DNA of 64,000 bases, from the NCBI GenBank assembly GCA_029817715.1, contig JARUPY010000605.1, positions 3,100,001 to 3,164,000 of the forward strand, in the 5' to 3' direction. The translations under genes were made by a program, and so were the position numbers. The DNA comes from Melastoma dodecandrum (Eukaryota > Streptophyta > Magnoliopsida > Myrtales > Melastomataceae). A model generated the notes under the pieces. It worked only from the letters and a program-made list of their open reading frames with translations, was not told where the DNA came from and ran no database searches. Position 1 is the stretch's first letter. The number at the start of each line of letters is the position of its first letter. Positions 38,701 through 49,370 of the stretch are shown one piece after another.

Positions 38701-39221
38701 ACAGCCCTCCTCCTAAGTTGGAGCTCCCTCTCCTTCCTCTCCTCCTTCCTTATCTCCGCCAACAATTCCTCGACCTCCTCAACAACCGAAACCTCATCCT
38801 CTGCATCCGTAGTCGAAACCACGGCCTCGACCAAGCAAGTATACCCTTTTGGACAAAACCCACCAGCAGCCTGGGTCTGAAAACTAGGTTTCACCACAAA
38901 AAACTCATCGCGCGACGAAACCTCGGCGTTCCGAAAAACACCCATATCGTAAAAGTTCAAGCTTCGACGGGAAACTAACTCGAGACCCCAGATTATCAAC
39001 TTCTCCTGATTAACCGGTCGTTTCCGGGGCACACCGAGGAAGCCATAACCACGAGCACCGAAACTAACGGACTTCCTGGGGGACCGAACCATTGAGTTCT
39101 TAACAAATGTCCGCCACGTCGCGGTCGACGAACGGGGATTTGGGGAGTAGTCGGGAGGCGGGAATCCTGAGGGCGGCGGCGTTAGGGAGTGGGAGAGGAC
39201 TGGGGGTCTAGGGATGGACAT
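32732..39221 (-). CDS. RPOT1: Phage-type organelle RNA polymerase RpoT (RPOT1/RPOT2 type)
   Basis: Nineteen exons join in frame to 1024 residues: 38307-39221, 37546-37761, 37283-37416, 37129-37195, 36981-37039, 36725-36842, 36458-36571, 36000-36131, 35462-35878, 34985-35035, 34613-34683, 34109-34193, 33879-34031, 33697-33771, 33529-33618, 33391-33438, 33128-33242, 32936-33039 and 32732-32842. The catalytic residues of the T7 family are present: Asp725 in [10 protein letters not shown], Lys800 and Tyr808 in [14 protein letters not shown], and Asp957 in VHDSYWTHA. The protein ends with the family-typical SPYFFN. It is nuclear-encoded and transcribes organelle genes. Wording such as [13 protein letters not shown] and [19 protein letters not shown] fits mitochondrial RPOT1 or dual-targeted RPOT2 better than plastid RPOT3. 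The Pro/Ser/Arg-rich N-terminus should be a transit peptide; its destination is unresolved. Exon 5 has a tandem CAGCAG acceptor near 37039-37043. Confidence 0.93.
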
Positions 39222-40020
39222 TTTGAAAGCGGCTAGAATGGGTCCAGAGGAAGAAGTGGAGGGAGAGTTGGGATTGTTCGTAACAGGGTTTATGATGAAG
39301 GGAGATTCTGATTCTCCGAGGATAAAGAAGCTGGAGACGGAGACGGAGATGACCGGGCGGGGGACAAACAGCCCAACTCTAAAACCCTGCCTGCCTCAAA
39401 CCTTTTCCTTTGTCCTGTTGTCCCATGTTGTCCTAAAAGCAAATATCTCCTCCTCCTCCTCTGGCCAAACCTTCATTCTCCCTCTACTGAATTTTCTTAT
39501 TATCCTGCACGAGATATTTCCTCTTTTTTCTTCTATTTCTGAATTTTCAAGTTAATGTTTTTCCAACTCAACTAATTACAAAACCGAGTTGCCTCCCTCC
39601 CATCCATATTGCAATTGAATGGAATTTTCAGGGTGGGGAAAATCCTCCATCTCGCAAAATTTAGAACCGAAGAGGAGAAACGTGACTTTCTGGCAATCTC
39701 TCGCCCAAATGATTTTTATTGCATCTGAACTGAATATTACATCACCATCGTTCCTTTCCCAACAACTCCGGGTGAAATTATTAATTCTACCTCTTTCACC
39801 GATTTTCGGGGTGTCCAAAACTTTTTAAAATATCATCACGCGTTCTAACGTTTTATAGTTATATTAATTTTAACATCCGTTAACTTAAGGGGATGACGAA
39901 TACGTGGCGTACACTTGACACGTTACCCCTATAAGCCTACCATTAAACTACTAACTGAACATGACATATCGTCGATCCGGGTACACATCCCTCGTCAGAT
40001 CGGCCGTTGAGGAGGGATGT
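39222..40020. other. Upstream region of RpoT; no gene seen
   Basis: The first 200 bases probably hold the RpoT promoter and leader. No independent gene is recognised. Frames at 39214-39555 and 39576-39828 look random. Confidence 0.45.
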
Positions 40021-40035
40021 GGTCGTTAAGACTCC

Positions 40036-40680
40036 GTCAAGTTCTCTTTCCACCCAAATCTCCTCATTGTCGCCACCATCCAGAACTTCGGCATCCTCGA
40101 CAACGGTCGACTCTACGTCCTCTCGCTCTCTGGCAGCACTGGACCTGCCCCAATCACCTCCCTTTTCTCCTTCAACACCGTCGACGACATCTACGACCTT
40201 GCTTGGTTCGAATCCCATGACTCCTTTCTCATCGCGGCCGTCCCTGACGGTTCCCTCAAGCTCCTCGACACCTCCCTACCCCCTACTGCCAACCTCGTAA
40301 GGTCCCTATCGGAGCACTTCCGCGAGGCCTCTTCCCTCGACTTCCACCCCACCCGTCACGACTCCTTCCTCTCCTCCTCCTGGGACGATTCAGTCGAGCT
40401 ATGGGCACTTGACCGCCCCCAGTCCCTCCGCACCTTCCTCGAGCAGTCCTACTGCGTTTAATCTGTGTCCGCATATGGGATGTCCGCGACCTAAATTCCA
40501 CGCAGGTCGTGCTTGCCCATGACCACGAGATCCTGACCTGCCTGCGATTGGAACAAGTACGACGAGTGCATATTCGCCACGGGGTCGGTGGATCGTAGCA
40601 TTAGGGTTTGGGACGTGCAAAGTCATCGTTGGCTGCTCAACGTGATTGAAGGGAGCGGGTGGGGGGCGTTATTTGCCACC
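40036..40680 (+). pseudogene. PEX7: PEX7 (PTS2 receptor) pseudogene
   Basis: Frame +1 from about 40036 reads VKFSFHPNLLIVATIQNFGI, then DDIYDLAWFESHDSFLIAAV, then SSSWDDSVELWALDRP, a clear match to the WD40 protein PEX7 that imports PTS2 proteins into peroxisomes. The frame hits TAA at 40459-40461 after YCV. Homology resumes in another frame at about 40470 with RIWDVRDLNSTQVVLAHDHE, and again shifted from about 40550 with WNKYDECIFATGSVDRS, ending near 40680. A segment of about 25 residues is missing at the first break. The N-terminal dozen residues are degenerate and the last WD repeats are absent. GC content is much higher than in the flanks. Arabidopsis PEX7 is, as I recall, intronless, so lack of introns does not prove retroposition. 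Confidence 0.88.
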
Positions 40681-40689
40681 TGAACGCCA

Positions 40690-41302
40690 CGTAGTATTCC
40701 ATCGTCGCCTTCGTTTAACTGTGGTTATAATTAACGGTGGTTAAAATTGATATATTAGAATATGTAATGATATTTTGAAAAGTTTAGGTAAATTAAAAAA
40801 AACGTCCAAGATAATTTGGCAAATTCTTTAATAATAACTATAAATTTAGTAAACAAACTTATGAACAAATGATTTGCCCTGTCAAAATTCATGTCCACTA
40901 TTCCTTCCTTCTTGCCTTTTACCCTTCCGTGCTTTCGCCAAAGCAACCTCAGTACAGTCGCTGGACATACTGGAAGAAGCGGATTGAATTACACGCCGGT
41001 TGCTGGTGTTTTAAAGCAGTGGATGTTGCAGAGACCGACGGATCTCACGATTTCTCCGAAACGGCATACCAGCAGCAGCATAACTGTTATGGCAAGAAAA
41101 TCCGTCCTACACGTGACCAGAAGCACAGAGAAGCCATCCGAACACGTTATGAATACAAGCAAGCGCATCTCGACGAGTCAAATCAGCAGTCGCAAGCTTG
41201 CTAGTAAATGACTGTAGGCCTATGCGAGTCGCGCAGGAGCATGATTTCTACAGTCTTAAATGAGTCGCATTTACTTTGCCAGATGAAGCCTCACAAGGAA
41301 GC
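40690..41302. other. Spacer between two pseudogenes; unexplained moderately GC-rich stretch
   Basis: From 40741 the DNA is AT-rich and includes TGATATTTTGAAAAGTTTAG, also found beside the EF-hand fragment. From about 40950 to 41210 composition rises to near-coding levels. Two overlapping plus frames of 111 and 106 codons exist, one ending SSRKLASK. I do not recognise either. This may be a further gene fragment. Confidence 0.35.
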
Positions 41303-42897
41303 TTACCGATCGATACTGTTCCTCGCCTTTTCTGGCTGATCCGAAACAATACTCAGTTTATCAGGGGCCTCCACACTTTTCTGTGCCTTCTCCTTCTTCT
41401 CACTGCTGGTTCTCAACTTATCCCTGTTTCTCTCCGTTCCGTACTCGGCCTAGATTTCCCTCTCCTATCCGTACTTATTCTAGGCTTATCTCAGCAATCC
41501 ACACTACTACAGGGATTCTCCGACTGATTATCTTTATTCCTGGAACTCGGGTATTTTTCTATGGTGGATACAAACTTCTTCAGGCGCTTAATGTATTGCG
41601 GGAAACCTCCTAAATCACAATGATTCCCTCCTTTGATCCACAAGGGCTCGTACTTCTCCTTGCAAAGCTCTCAAATCTTCTGGCCATGAGACCAGTCCAC
41701 CACGTCATCAGCTGTTCCCTACGTAACCATAATAAATAATGTTCAGCATGTTAACAAGTTGGAAACAAAAATCTATGTGGAGCCTTGCAAGGCTACTTAC
41801 ATGTATTACCAGAACAGGACAGCTGACAAATGGTATCTTGTCAATGTCTGTGCGATAATGATGGCAATCGATCAATGTTCTGGTTAAGAATGAAAGGCGG
41901 GAGCCTCTTATTACTCGATGACGCAAACCTTGTAGATGTCAAACCAGTATGTTCTCTTTACAGGATACATGACTCTCAACCCGGATAAAATTGGACTGTG
42001 GAGGTCCACTGCTCTCAATTTTGGCAAATTCATTGCCAGATCTAGAGTGGGTCCACTGCCAACTGACTGACTGTACAAGATAATGTTTTCTTCCTTCACT
42101 CCATACTTCTCTACAAGGAATCTGTATGCCGTTTCTATGTCGTCTTAAGTGTTTTGCTCACTAGGCTGAATCAATAAGGAAAGATGGATGTTTTCAGCTT
42201 CCTCACAATCATTTCAAAACAGAAAATCCATAACACTAACTTCTCTAGTTTAGCCACAACTACACTAGTTCAACAAGGTATCGCAGAACGACTCCCTCCG
42301 ATATCAAGAACAAAAGGCTGCAGACATCTGAGGCCTCCCTGATGTCAAAGCACGCAAATCAAGAACTAAAATATGATTTATAATCGCAATTCAGGTCATA
42401 CCTTTCCAGTGGACTGGCCATATCCAGAGTAATCGTATCTGCAAACAATCGCAGCAATAGGTTAGCTTGATCATCACTCATACAGGAGACCAATCAAACT
42501 CAATCACATCCAAAATAAAGCACAACTGCATATAACTGCAGAATTCCTAATAATCAGATCAGAAAACAACGCCCGGAATCCAAAAAACCCAAACGCTCAC
42601 CCCATCAAGTTGACCTTCAAGAGGGCGCTCAGTTCCGCAAACAACTCGCACATCTGACCCAGATCAGCAGCATTACCATGAGAATACAGCACTGTCAGCG
42701 CCGCCAGAGGATTCCTACCACGATCCCATTCCCCCTCTTAGTCTTCAACCTCAACACATGGACGTTCTCTTTCACATTCACATTCGCACCAGTCATCCTA
42801 AGTCTCCCGGAAACCTCGTGGGCGAGACCTCGTAGGAAGGCGGCACGGGCGGGAAGAAGGCGAACTTCGCCGCCATGTTCGAGGTAATAGCCCCCAT
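41303..42897 (-). pseudogene. ABHD17-like alpha/beta hydrolase pseudogene
   Basis: The exon pattern and wording match plant ABHD17-type hydrolases. Exon 1 reads MGAITSNMAAKFAFFPPVPP from 42897, and later [14 protein letters not shown]. Exon 2 (about 42410-42450) reads YDYSGYGQSTGK. Exon 3 reads KYGVKEENIILYSQSVGSG and SPILSGLRVMYPVKRTYW. Then come IDKIPFVSCPVLVIH and GTADDVVDWSHG, and a Ser/Arg-rich tail ending near 41303. Lesions: two frame breaks with small deletions in exon 1 (near 42830 and 42710), a nonsense TAA at 42147-42145 where Tyr is expected, and TGA at 41673-41671 where Trp is expected. The nucleophile elbow reads SQSVG instead of GQSVG. Introns are kept, so this is a decayed duplicated or original locus, not a retrocopy. 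Family members are cytosolic or membrane-tethered serine hydrolases; some remove palmitate from proteins. Confidence 0.85.
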
Positions 42898-43165
42898 AGG
42901 CGCCGCCTCCCGTTGATACAACCTAAAACAATCCGCCTCTCCGTAGGATCCTCCCCGGAAGCCTGTGGAATAAAAGATCGCTCCTTTATGAGGCAACTGT
43001 CGGGAAGAGCTGATTGTGACGTCAACCCAGGTGAGTAAACATGGAAAGGGAGATGGGTCTTGTCGGGATTCGCTTAACTACAGACGTCGGAGAGGGGTGA
43101 GAGTCATGGGATGATGAACAGAAGATCCAAACTCAAAACAAAATTAGGGCCGAGGAGATCCTAAT

Positions 43166-43206
43166 TGGGCTTCATGAAAACTTTAATGGGCCTCAGTGGA
43201 GGCCCA
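43166..43206. promoter_or_regulatory. Cluster of TGGGCC/GGCCCA site II elements
   Basis: TGGGCT at 43166, TGGGCC at 43187-43192 and GGCCCA at 43201-43206 lie within 41 bases, about 270 bases upstream of the ABHD17-like pseudogene start. Such site II motifs bind TCP factors in promoters of growth-related and housekeeping plant genes. Here they are probably the surviving promoter of the dead hydrolase gene. Confidence 0.5.
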
Positions 43207-44840
43207 TTATCCAGATAATTGGGCTAACGACATCACTGGATAAGGCCGCCTCACTCGTCAGCCTTTCCTAGACCAAGTCCTCTTATTGTATCCCCACCCC
43301 ACCAAAGAACGAGTATAGTAAGTAATTCACGTGTTTGTCGGAGAATTGATACAAATGGAAGACAGAGTGGAGTCTGCTGTCCCCAAATTTCTCAGCACCT
43401 ACTCACCAAATCATAGTCTCTTCTTTCATTGTACCGAATATGTATGTCCATGTGCTTACCTGCCCGCAACAAGACAAACTATTTTTTTTTTTAATTCAAT
43501 ATCCAAACTCAAACTGTGAGACTGTCATGTGACTGACCCACAACTTTTTTTCTTTTTGATTACCACTAAAAACAGGAGGGTGACAATTGTATCTTTTACT
43601 AAAGTAAAAGAGACTATATAAAGGAGTGTATGTTATTAATTCGGAGTTTGAATTCGTCTAAAGTTTGAAGTCTATCGTAAGTGTAACTGAATTATAAATT
43701 GATGTTAAAAAAAAAAAGAGAGAGAGACGTGGGAAAGATTGGAACACTCTCCTGTGACACTTGTGATGGGTAGTTTCAGGAAAAAGGCATTTAAAAGCAA
43801 CATAAATGCACATTTTGACTTTTCGTTCAAAAAAGTACTCCAGGAAAAACCCACCAAGTAAATAATCCATCCCATTTTTTTCGTGAGTAAAAAAAAAAAA
43901 GTAATAAAAAAATAATAATTATGATTTGTTTACGTGTGACGATAAGAGATTAATGACGCGTAGACATACCCTCGGTATTTTCCCCGAATTTACAGCAGGC
44001 AAGGCAACGACTGGTTTTTTGCATTTACTGCCCCTTTTCACCTACTCGACAGTCGACCCGGCTTTCCTTCTAATCGTGTAACTATACCTAACTTCACAAG
44101 CCGACCCAGTTCCCCCCGAGTCCAATGGGGATGTGCTTTGTGGGTGGGGGAGGGAGATGAAGAAGGAATATACAAAGGAAATTGGATCAGAAGATTTTCT
44201 TGTTTTCCCATTTTGGAAGACAATGTGTTTTTTTGGGTAGTAGTAAGCAGGAGGGGGACTTTCAAACCAAATATGCTCCCCCCCACCCCGGAATCTCTGA
44301 ACTTCCTTCAAATGGTAACTCTGGAACATTTGTTTCCAACTGGGTTTTTGTTGTAGTTCACATTTGGGCAAAGTGTTTGAGATTGAAACCTTCCCATATT
44401 CTTTCATTTCTTTTCTACCAACAAACGAATTACAACACCCACTGAATCTGTCTCGAACCCCACTAATCGTGTTATAGAAACATGATTAGACTTCAAAAAA
44501 AATTGCAAAATTAGCTTGTTTGGGGGGGGGGGGGTTAAGTTGGGTAGAAGCACAAGGAAAAGACGAGGACGAGATAGAATTGAGGTTTGATGTCTTAAAA
44601 AAGAAGTGGGAAGCGAAGTCTTCAAAGAGTTTTTGAGGATGTCTGGTCGGATTCCATCCACCTCCCGCGACACTGGTTAGCACGTGCCGAAGTCAGCACG
44701 TGTAGGAATGGGGCCCACGCTCCCTGCCCAAACCCAACTTGACCTCCTTGACTTCCTAATCCTTCTGTTCCCTTTCCCAGAAGCGGAAACCCCCCAAAAC
44801 CCCGTCAGAAAAGGAGCGACCTTTGATCGGTTGGGGGGGG
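43207..44840. other. Intergenic region, no gene seen
   Basis: AT-rich to mixed sequence with homopolymers (A run near 43890-43901, G run 44521-44533) and an AG microsatellite near 43717-43727. Short frames at 44042-44445 overlap on both strands and have no protein features. The promoter and leader of the O-fucosyltransferase gene should lie in 44700-44860, where the GC-richer strand with CACGTG-like GCACGTG motifs (44681-44703) begins. Confidence 0.4.
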
Positions 44841-44865
44841 TTGGGAGATGAAAGGGGAAGGGAAA

Positions 44866-47800
44866 ATGGGGCTGAGGTCGAGGAAGATGAAGTGGGTCGG
44901 GGTGTTGGGTCTCTGTCTATCTGCCGTTTCCCTGTTTGTTCACTTCTTGCTCGCCAGATTCAGCAATGGCGGCGCCTCTCAGTACCTGGAGACTTCATCC
45001 TCCATCACCATCTTCTCATGGAGGCCTTACTTTGAGAACTCCCCTGCTGCTGTCTCCAGAGATGTAACTGCCCATTTTCTCGCCTTATTCTTCCTGATTT
45101 CGAGATTGGAGTTGTCTTCTCTGTTGTTTGATTCTTGATTGGGAATAGGAGGAGTCCTTCGAGTGTTTTAAGGTTTCTGGGTCTTGATGGTTGTCTATTT
45201 TGTAATTCTTTGCTGCAGATCCAAGTTATGGTTTAAGGAGATTCATATCTCCTGATTTAGGGTGTATTGTTCTTCTTCGCTTGTGTATCCACGTTTGACG
45301 TGTTTTTCTGTTGCTTCGGGAATGTGATGTGCAGAGTCCATTGTACAGGAGGTTATGGGGACCTGTTAGGCCGCTCGAGTTCCTGCATCCTTACGCCATT
45401 CCGAGAGGACATTATGCCGGTACGAACTCTGTTTTGATTGTCTTCCTGCCACCCGTTGTCGATATCCAAATGTCATCCCATCGTTCAAAGTGTTTTGATA
45501 TCTTCCCCTGAAACTGACTGGAAAAAATTGACAGAACCCGGTTCGCTAACGAATGGTTACATCTTTGCCCGAATACAAGGAGGTTTCCATGAGATTAGAA
45601 ACTCGGTAATGTTCCCTAGATCCTTGCAATTTGGATGCGTGGTTGTGACTGCAACTTGGGACTTAGATCAGTCTTATAATCATGTAGATAGCCGATGTGG
45701 TTGCGGTCGCTCGCCTTCTTAATGCGACACTGGTGATTCCTGAGATTCAGTCAACTACTAGCAGCAAAGGGATCAGGTTCTTTTCTTGACCCATTACTTT
45801 GGCGACTCAAGTGAATCGGGTGAAATTCCTCTCATCGGGTATTTTCCCGCATCAAATTCTTGAGCAGCTCAGAGTTCAAGAGCTTCCCCTATCTGTACAA
45901 TGACGAGCAGTTTGTCACGGCGCTTGCTAAGGATGTTAAGGTTATCAAGACCCTTCCTAAGGACCTGAAGACCGAGAGGAGGAACAAGAAGATTCCTCTA
46001 TTTGGAGTACAGTATCAAGCATCGCCATATTTTTATCTACACCATGTGCTTCCAGTAATGGGAAAACATCTAGTCGTTGAATTGGTCATCGCAGAGGGTG
46101 GATGCTTGCAGGTATTGTGATCTTGAATATCAAATCAGCTGATTCATCATCAATTTGTGACGCCTTGTCCCTTGTGGATATATGTCCAGTCTGTCCTTCC
46201 ATCACAATTTGAAGAACTGCAGAGGCTGAGGTGTCGAGTTGCGTTTCACGCTCTTAGGTTTAGGCAAGAGGTGCAGGAGCTCGCGACTAATATCTTGGGC
46301 AGGTCGAAGAATAGGCTTTTTGGTGTTATGTCTAGTTCGAGTATGCTGCTCGAGTGCCGTTTCGATAAATTATAATTTTTTTGGTAGGTTAAGGTCTCCT
46401 GGACAGCCCTTCATTGCGTACGACCCCGGGATGACTAGAGAGGCTTTGGCTTTTCATGGCTGTGCTGAGCTATTTCAGGTACGGTGATATCTCAATATCT
46501 CTATTGTTGCCTGGCATGGCCCTTGTAACGTGTGTCGTGTAATTTCAAGTAGGATGTACATACAGAGCTTATCCTACACAAACGAGCTTGGATGATAAAG
46601 CGTAGTATTGTCAAGGGAAATCTTTCTGTCAATTCTGCACAGAGGCGCCTTGACGGTTTGTGCCCTCTTATGCCGGAAGAGGTATGTGACTAGTTGTCCG
46701 ACATTCTCGATACATTCTGCTAGAGACATTTTGTGAATCTTTCTTTCGTTATTTGGATTCATGATTCACAGGTGGGGATTCTTCTTCGAGCATTCGGATA
46801 TTCCTCAGACACGATCATATACATTTCCGGGGGAGAAGTTTTCGGTGGTCAGAGGATCTTAATACCTTTCCATGCAATGTTTGAAAACATTGTCGACAGG
46901 ACTTCGCTTAGCACATCGTGGGAGCTGAACAGGATTTATGGTCGGGAAACCAATACGGTACCTGATTATCCCAAGAAGCCGCGCTTTGTCAACGTCGAGT
47001 CAAAACGTGAAGAATGGGAAATCGCGGGTCCGAGGCCCCGACCACTCCCTCCGCCTCCCGCACGACCCAAATACCCATACAACATTGAAGGTTGGTGGGG
47101 TTGGGTCGCCGAGAGTGACAATGAGCCTGATAGCACTGTGATCGAGCTGAGGACTAATGCGCATAAATTGCTTTGGGATGCAATCGATTATTTTGTCTCG
47201 GTTGAGGCCGATGTCTTCGTGTCGGGATTCGAATATGATGGCAAGGGGCATCCGGGTTTCGCTAGCTTGGTGATGGGGCATCGGCTTTACCAGTCGGCAT
47301 CATCGAGAACTTATCGACTGGACAGGTAACTTCACCATTGACGATTTTGTCAAATTCTTACAGTTTTCATACGTAGATTGTTCGATATCAAGGCGGATAT
47401 TTTACGCAGGCGACTTTTGGTCAAGTTATTAGACGACGTCCGGGATAACTTCTACGAGGCAAACCAAACATGGCTAACGACCGTGCGTAGACACTTGAGG
47501 AGCAGTCTGCTCGACGGACTGAAAGTAGCATATAAACAATCCAAGTTGCAGACGTTTCTATCCCACCCCGTCCCAGAATGTTCCTGCCTAAAACGCAGCT
47601 CAAAGACCGAGTCCTCGTCCCGTGCCGGGACCAGGTTGTCCAATTTACTCAACCCCTCATCCGGAATGTTACATCAGTGCCCTGCCTGGATGGAGACCAA
47701 TCTAACCATTCCCTCGAGAGAGCACGAGAGCGAGGACTACGACATGGATGAGGGCGACTCAGCATCAACCAGCATGTTTTTTGCACGCCCTGGTGGAGGC

Positions 47801-47899
47801 AGTAACAGTAGCAGTCCCGACGTTGGAGGCGGAGACAGAGACGCTACTACTAACAAGGAGGAGGAAGACCAGGAGGAACTCGAGGGCGGAGAAAACTAG
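44866..47899 (+). CDS. EDA30: O-fucosyltransferase family protein, EDA30-like
   Basis: Ten exons join in frame to 687 residues: 44866-45063, 45335-45419, 45535-45605, 45688-45776, 45868-46111, 46190-46302, 46388-46478, 46553-46681, 46772-47325 and 47410-47899. A type II signal anchor lies at about residues 9-26 (KWVGVLGLCLSAVSLFVHFL), fitting a Golgi enzyme. The GT65-like core follows with GYIFARIQGGFHEIRNSI, ARLLNATLVIPEIQ, YLHHVLPVMGKH, RLRCRVAFHALRF, GMTREALAFHGCAELF and FASLVMGHRLYQS. The tail is acidic. Sequence and plan match Arabidopsis At3g03810 (EMBRYO SAC DEVELOPMENT ARREST 30) as I recall it. Such proteins are thought to act in cell-wall glycan synthesis; the acceptor is not known from sequence. 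An in-frame ATG at 44848 would add six residues. Exon 10 could also start near 47377; 47410 fits the homologue better. Confidence 0.91.
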
Positions 47900-49370
47900 T
47901 CCATCGGCCGTGGCTGGCTGCCGCGGCCTGTCCAAATGTACATAGAGCTAAGTCTTATATTGGGGGCCACCTAAGTTTGTTAAAAAAAAAAAAGAAAGAG
48001 TTAGCTTTTGTTTCTTAGAAATCATCAACCAGAAGTGGTAGAGATTAGTAAAGACTCGACTCTTTAGAACTCACAAACGAACTCCTTTTTGTGATAATTA
48101 AGCGGATACTCATTCATTCTTTCTTTCTAATTATGATAATCTTCCTTAATGTTTCCCGTGATTGTGACGACAACAATAACAGTAGTGGTGATTAAGAGAT
48201 GACGACAACTTTGCCGAGTATCCAAAGAACAAGTGGGAACTCAAAGGAGAAGATGGTGTGGAGTGTTGTTATTCCTCCATTGTTGTGCTGCAAATATGCC
48301 ATTGCAATCGTGATACTTCCATAAGAAAGATTATTTATGTCCACTGAAAGATTTTTAGTGAAAAAGATTGATCATGTCTGGTTCGGAACGATGAGTCCGA
48401 GTTCAAGTCCTCCTCCGGGACTGGACCATTGGCATTGCAGACATCCACCCTGCTGTTGTTCTTTGACTGGTGTGACGTGGGGGGAGGTTGAGGAGGTGAT
48501 CGACATGTGCAATCTCAAGGCCACGGAGGCTATGCACTGTGCTCTGTGTGTGATTCTTGCCGCTCCCAAGAATCACCACCACCAGTGCCCCGTGACGGTC
48601 ACCAGAAAAACCTACCATGAAGAACCGATACCGGTGACTCGTGGCCGACAACTCCTTCCTTATTCTCACGTGCTCCTCAGAGACAACCCTCGCATCCTTC
48701 ACGAGTTCATCTCCTATCAACTGAGGAATTGGAGTATCTGTAGCTCGTATGAGTTGGTCCATGAGTTCCGAAAGAGCTTTTTTTGTAGGTGAGGAAAAGA
48801 AAAGAAAGCAACACAGGCTGTGAACTAGTTGCAAGTTTTCTTGGGATGCTTTGCTTGTTATCTGAAGCTTTGAAACAGCAAAAAAGAAAACAATAATGCT
48901 TGCGAGTTATTGGACACGTTAGACATTCAACTCGTCTCGATTCGAGAATGTATTTCTATATGTTTTTCCAAAAGACTTCTGACAAATACGTGAGAAAGTG
49001 ACGCGGAATTGATGTTTTCTTGGTCTCCCCAGGAAGGATCACGAGGATCCCTAGAGAAGCCGTAACCTTTTATTCCATCCGGTTCACAAACCACAACTAT
49101 CATCAACCTTTGTTCAATCCCATGGCTTCGGACAGAACTACTTGTGCGTCAAAAGCCGGCTCTATTGGCCTTTTACTAACAAGCATACGTGACATACACA
49201 TAAATTGAGTTAGATGCAGATACACACAAGAGACCTCGATATCCAGCAGTGGTATCGCCAATTCAGTTCAGTAAGAAGCAATATATGCAGAACTTAGCAT
49301 GACATAATGGATAGGTAAGCAAGCACTCTCATCACACCTTGGCAGAAGCTTCAAAAGCCGGGAAGAGGGG
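47900..49370. other. Spacer with one unassigned open stretch (48337-48834)
   Basis: The first 100-200 bases are the EDA30-like 3' UTR. Between 48337 and 48834 there are overlapping frames on both strands: plus, 151 codons, with Cys/His-rich patches; minus, 143 codons, containing SELMDQLIRATDTPIPQLIG. Composition is more coding-like than the flanks. I recognise neither protein and no introns are evident. The minus frame has the more natural amino-acid make-up in its first half. The remainder shows nothing. Confidence 0.35.

Noticed and set aside
40198..40216. GGTTCGAATCCC resembling a tRNA T-loop
   Set aside because: It is codons for WFES in the PEX7 homology and no acceptor or anticodon stem surrounds it. 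No tRNA gene was found in the window.
39943..40220. Minus frame of 91 codons opposite the PEX7 homology
   Set aside because: Antisense shadow of a GC-rich coding-derived sequence.
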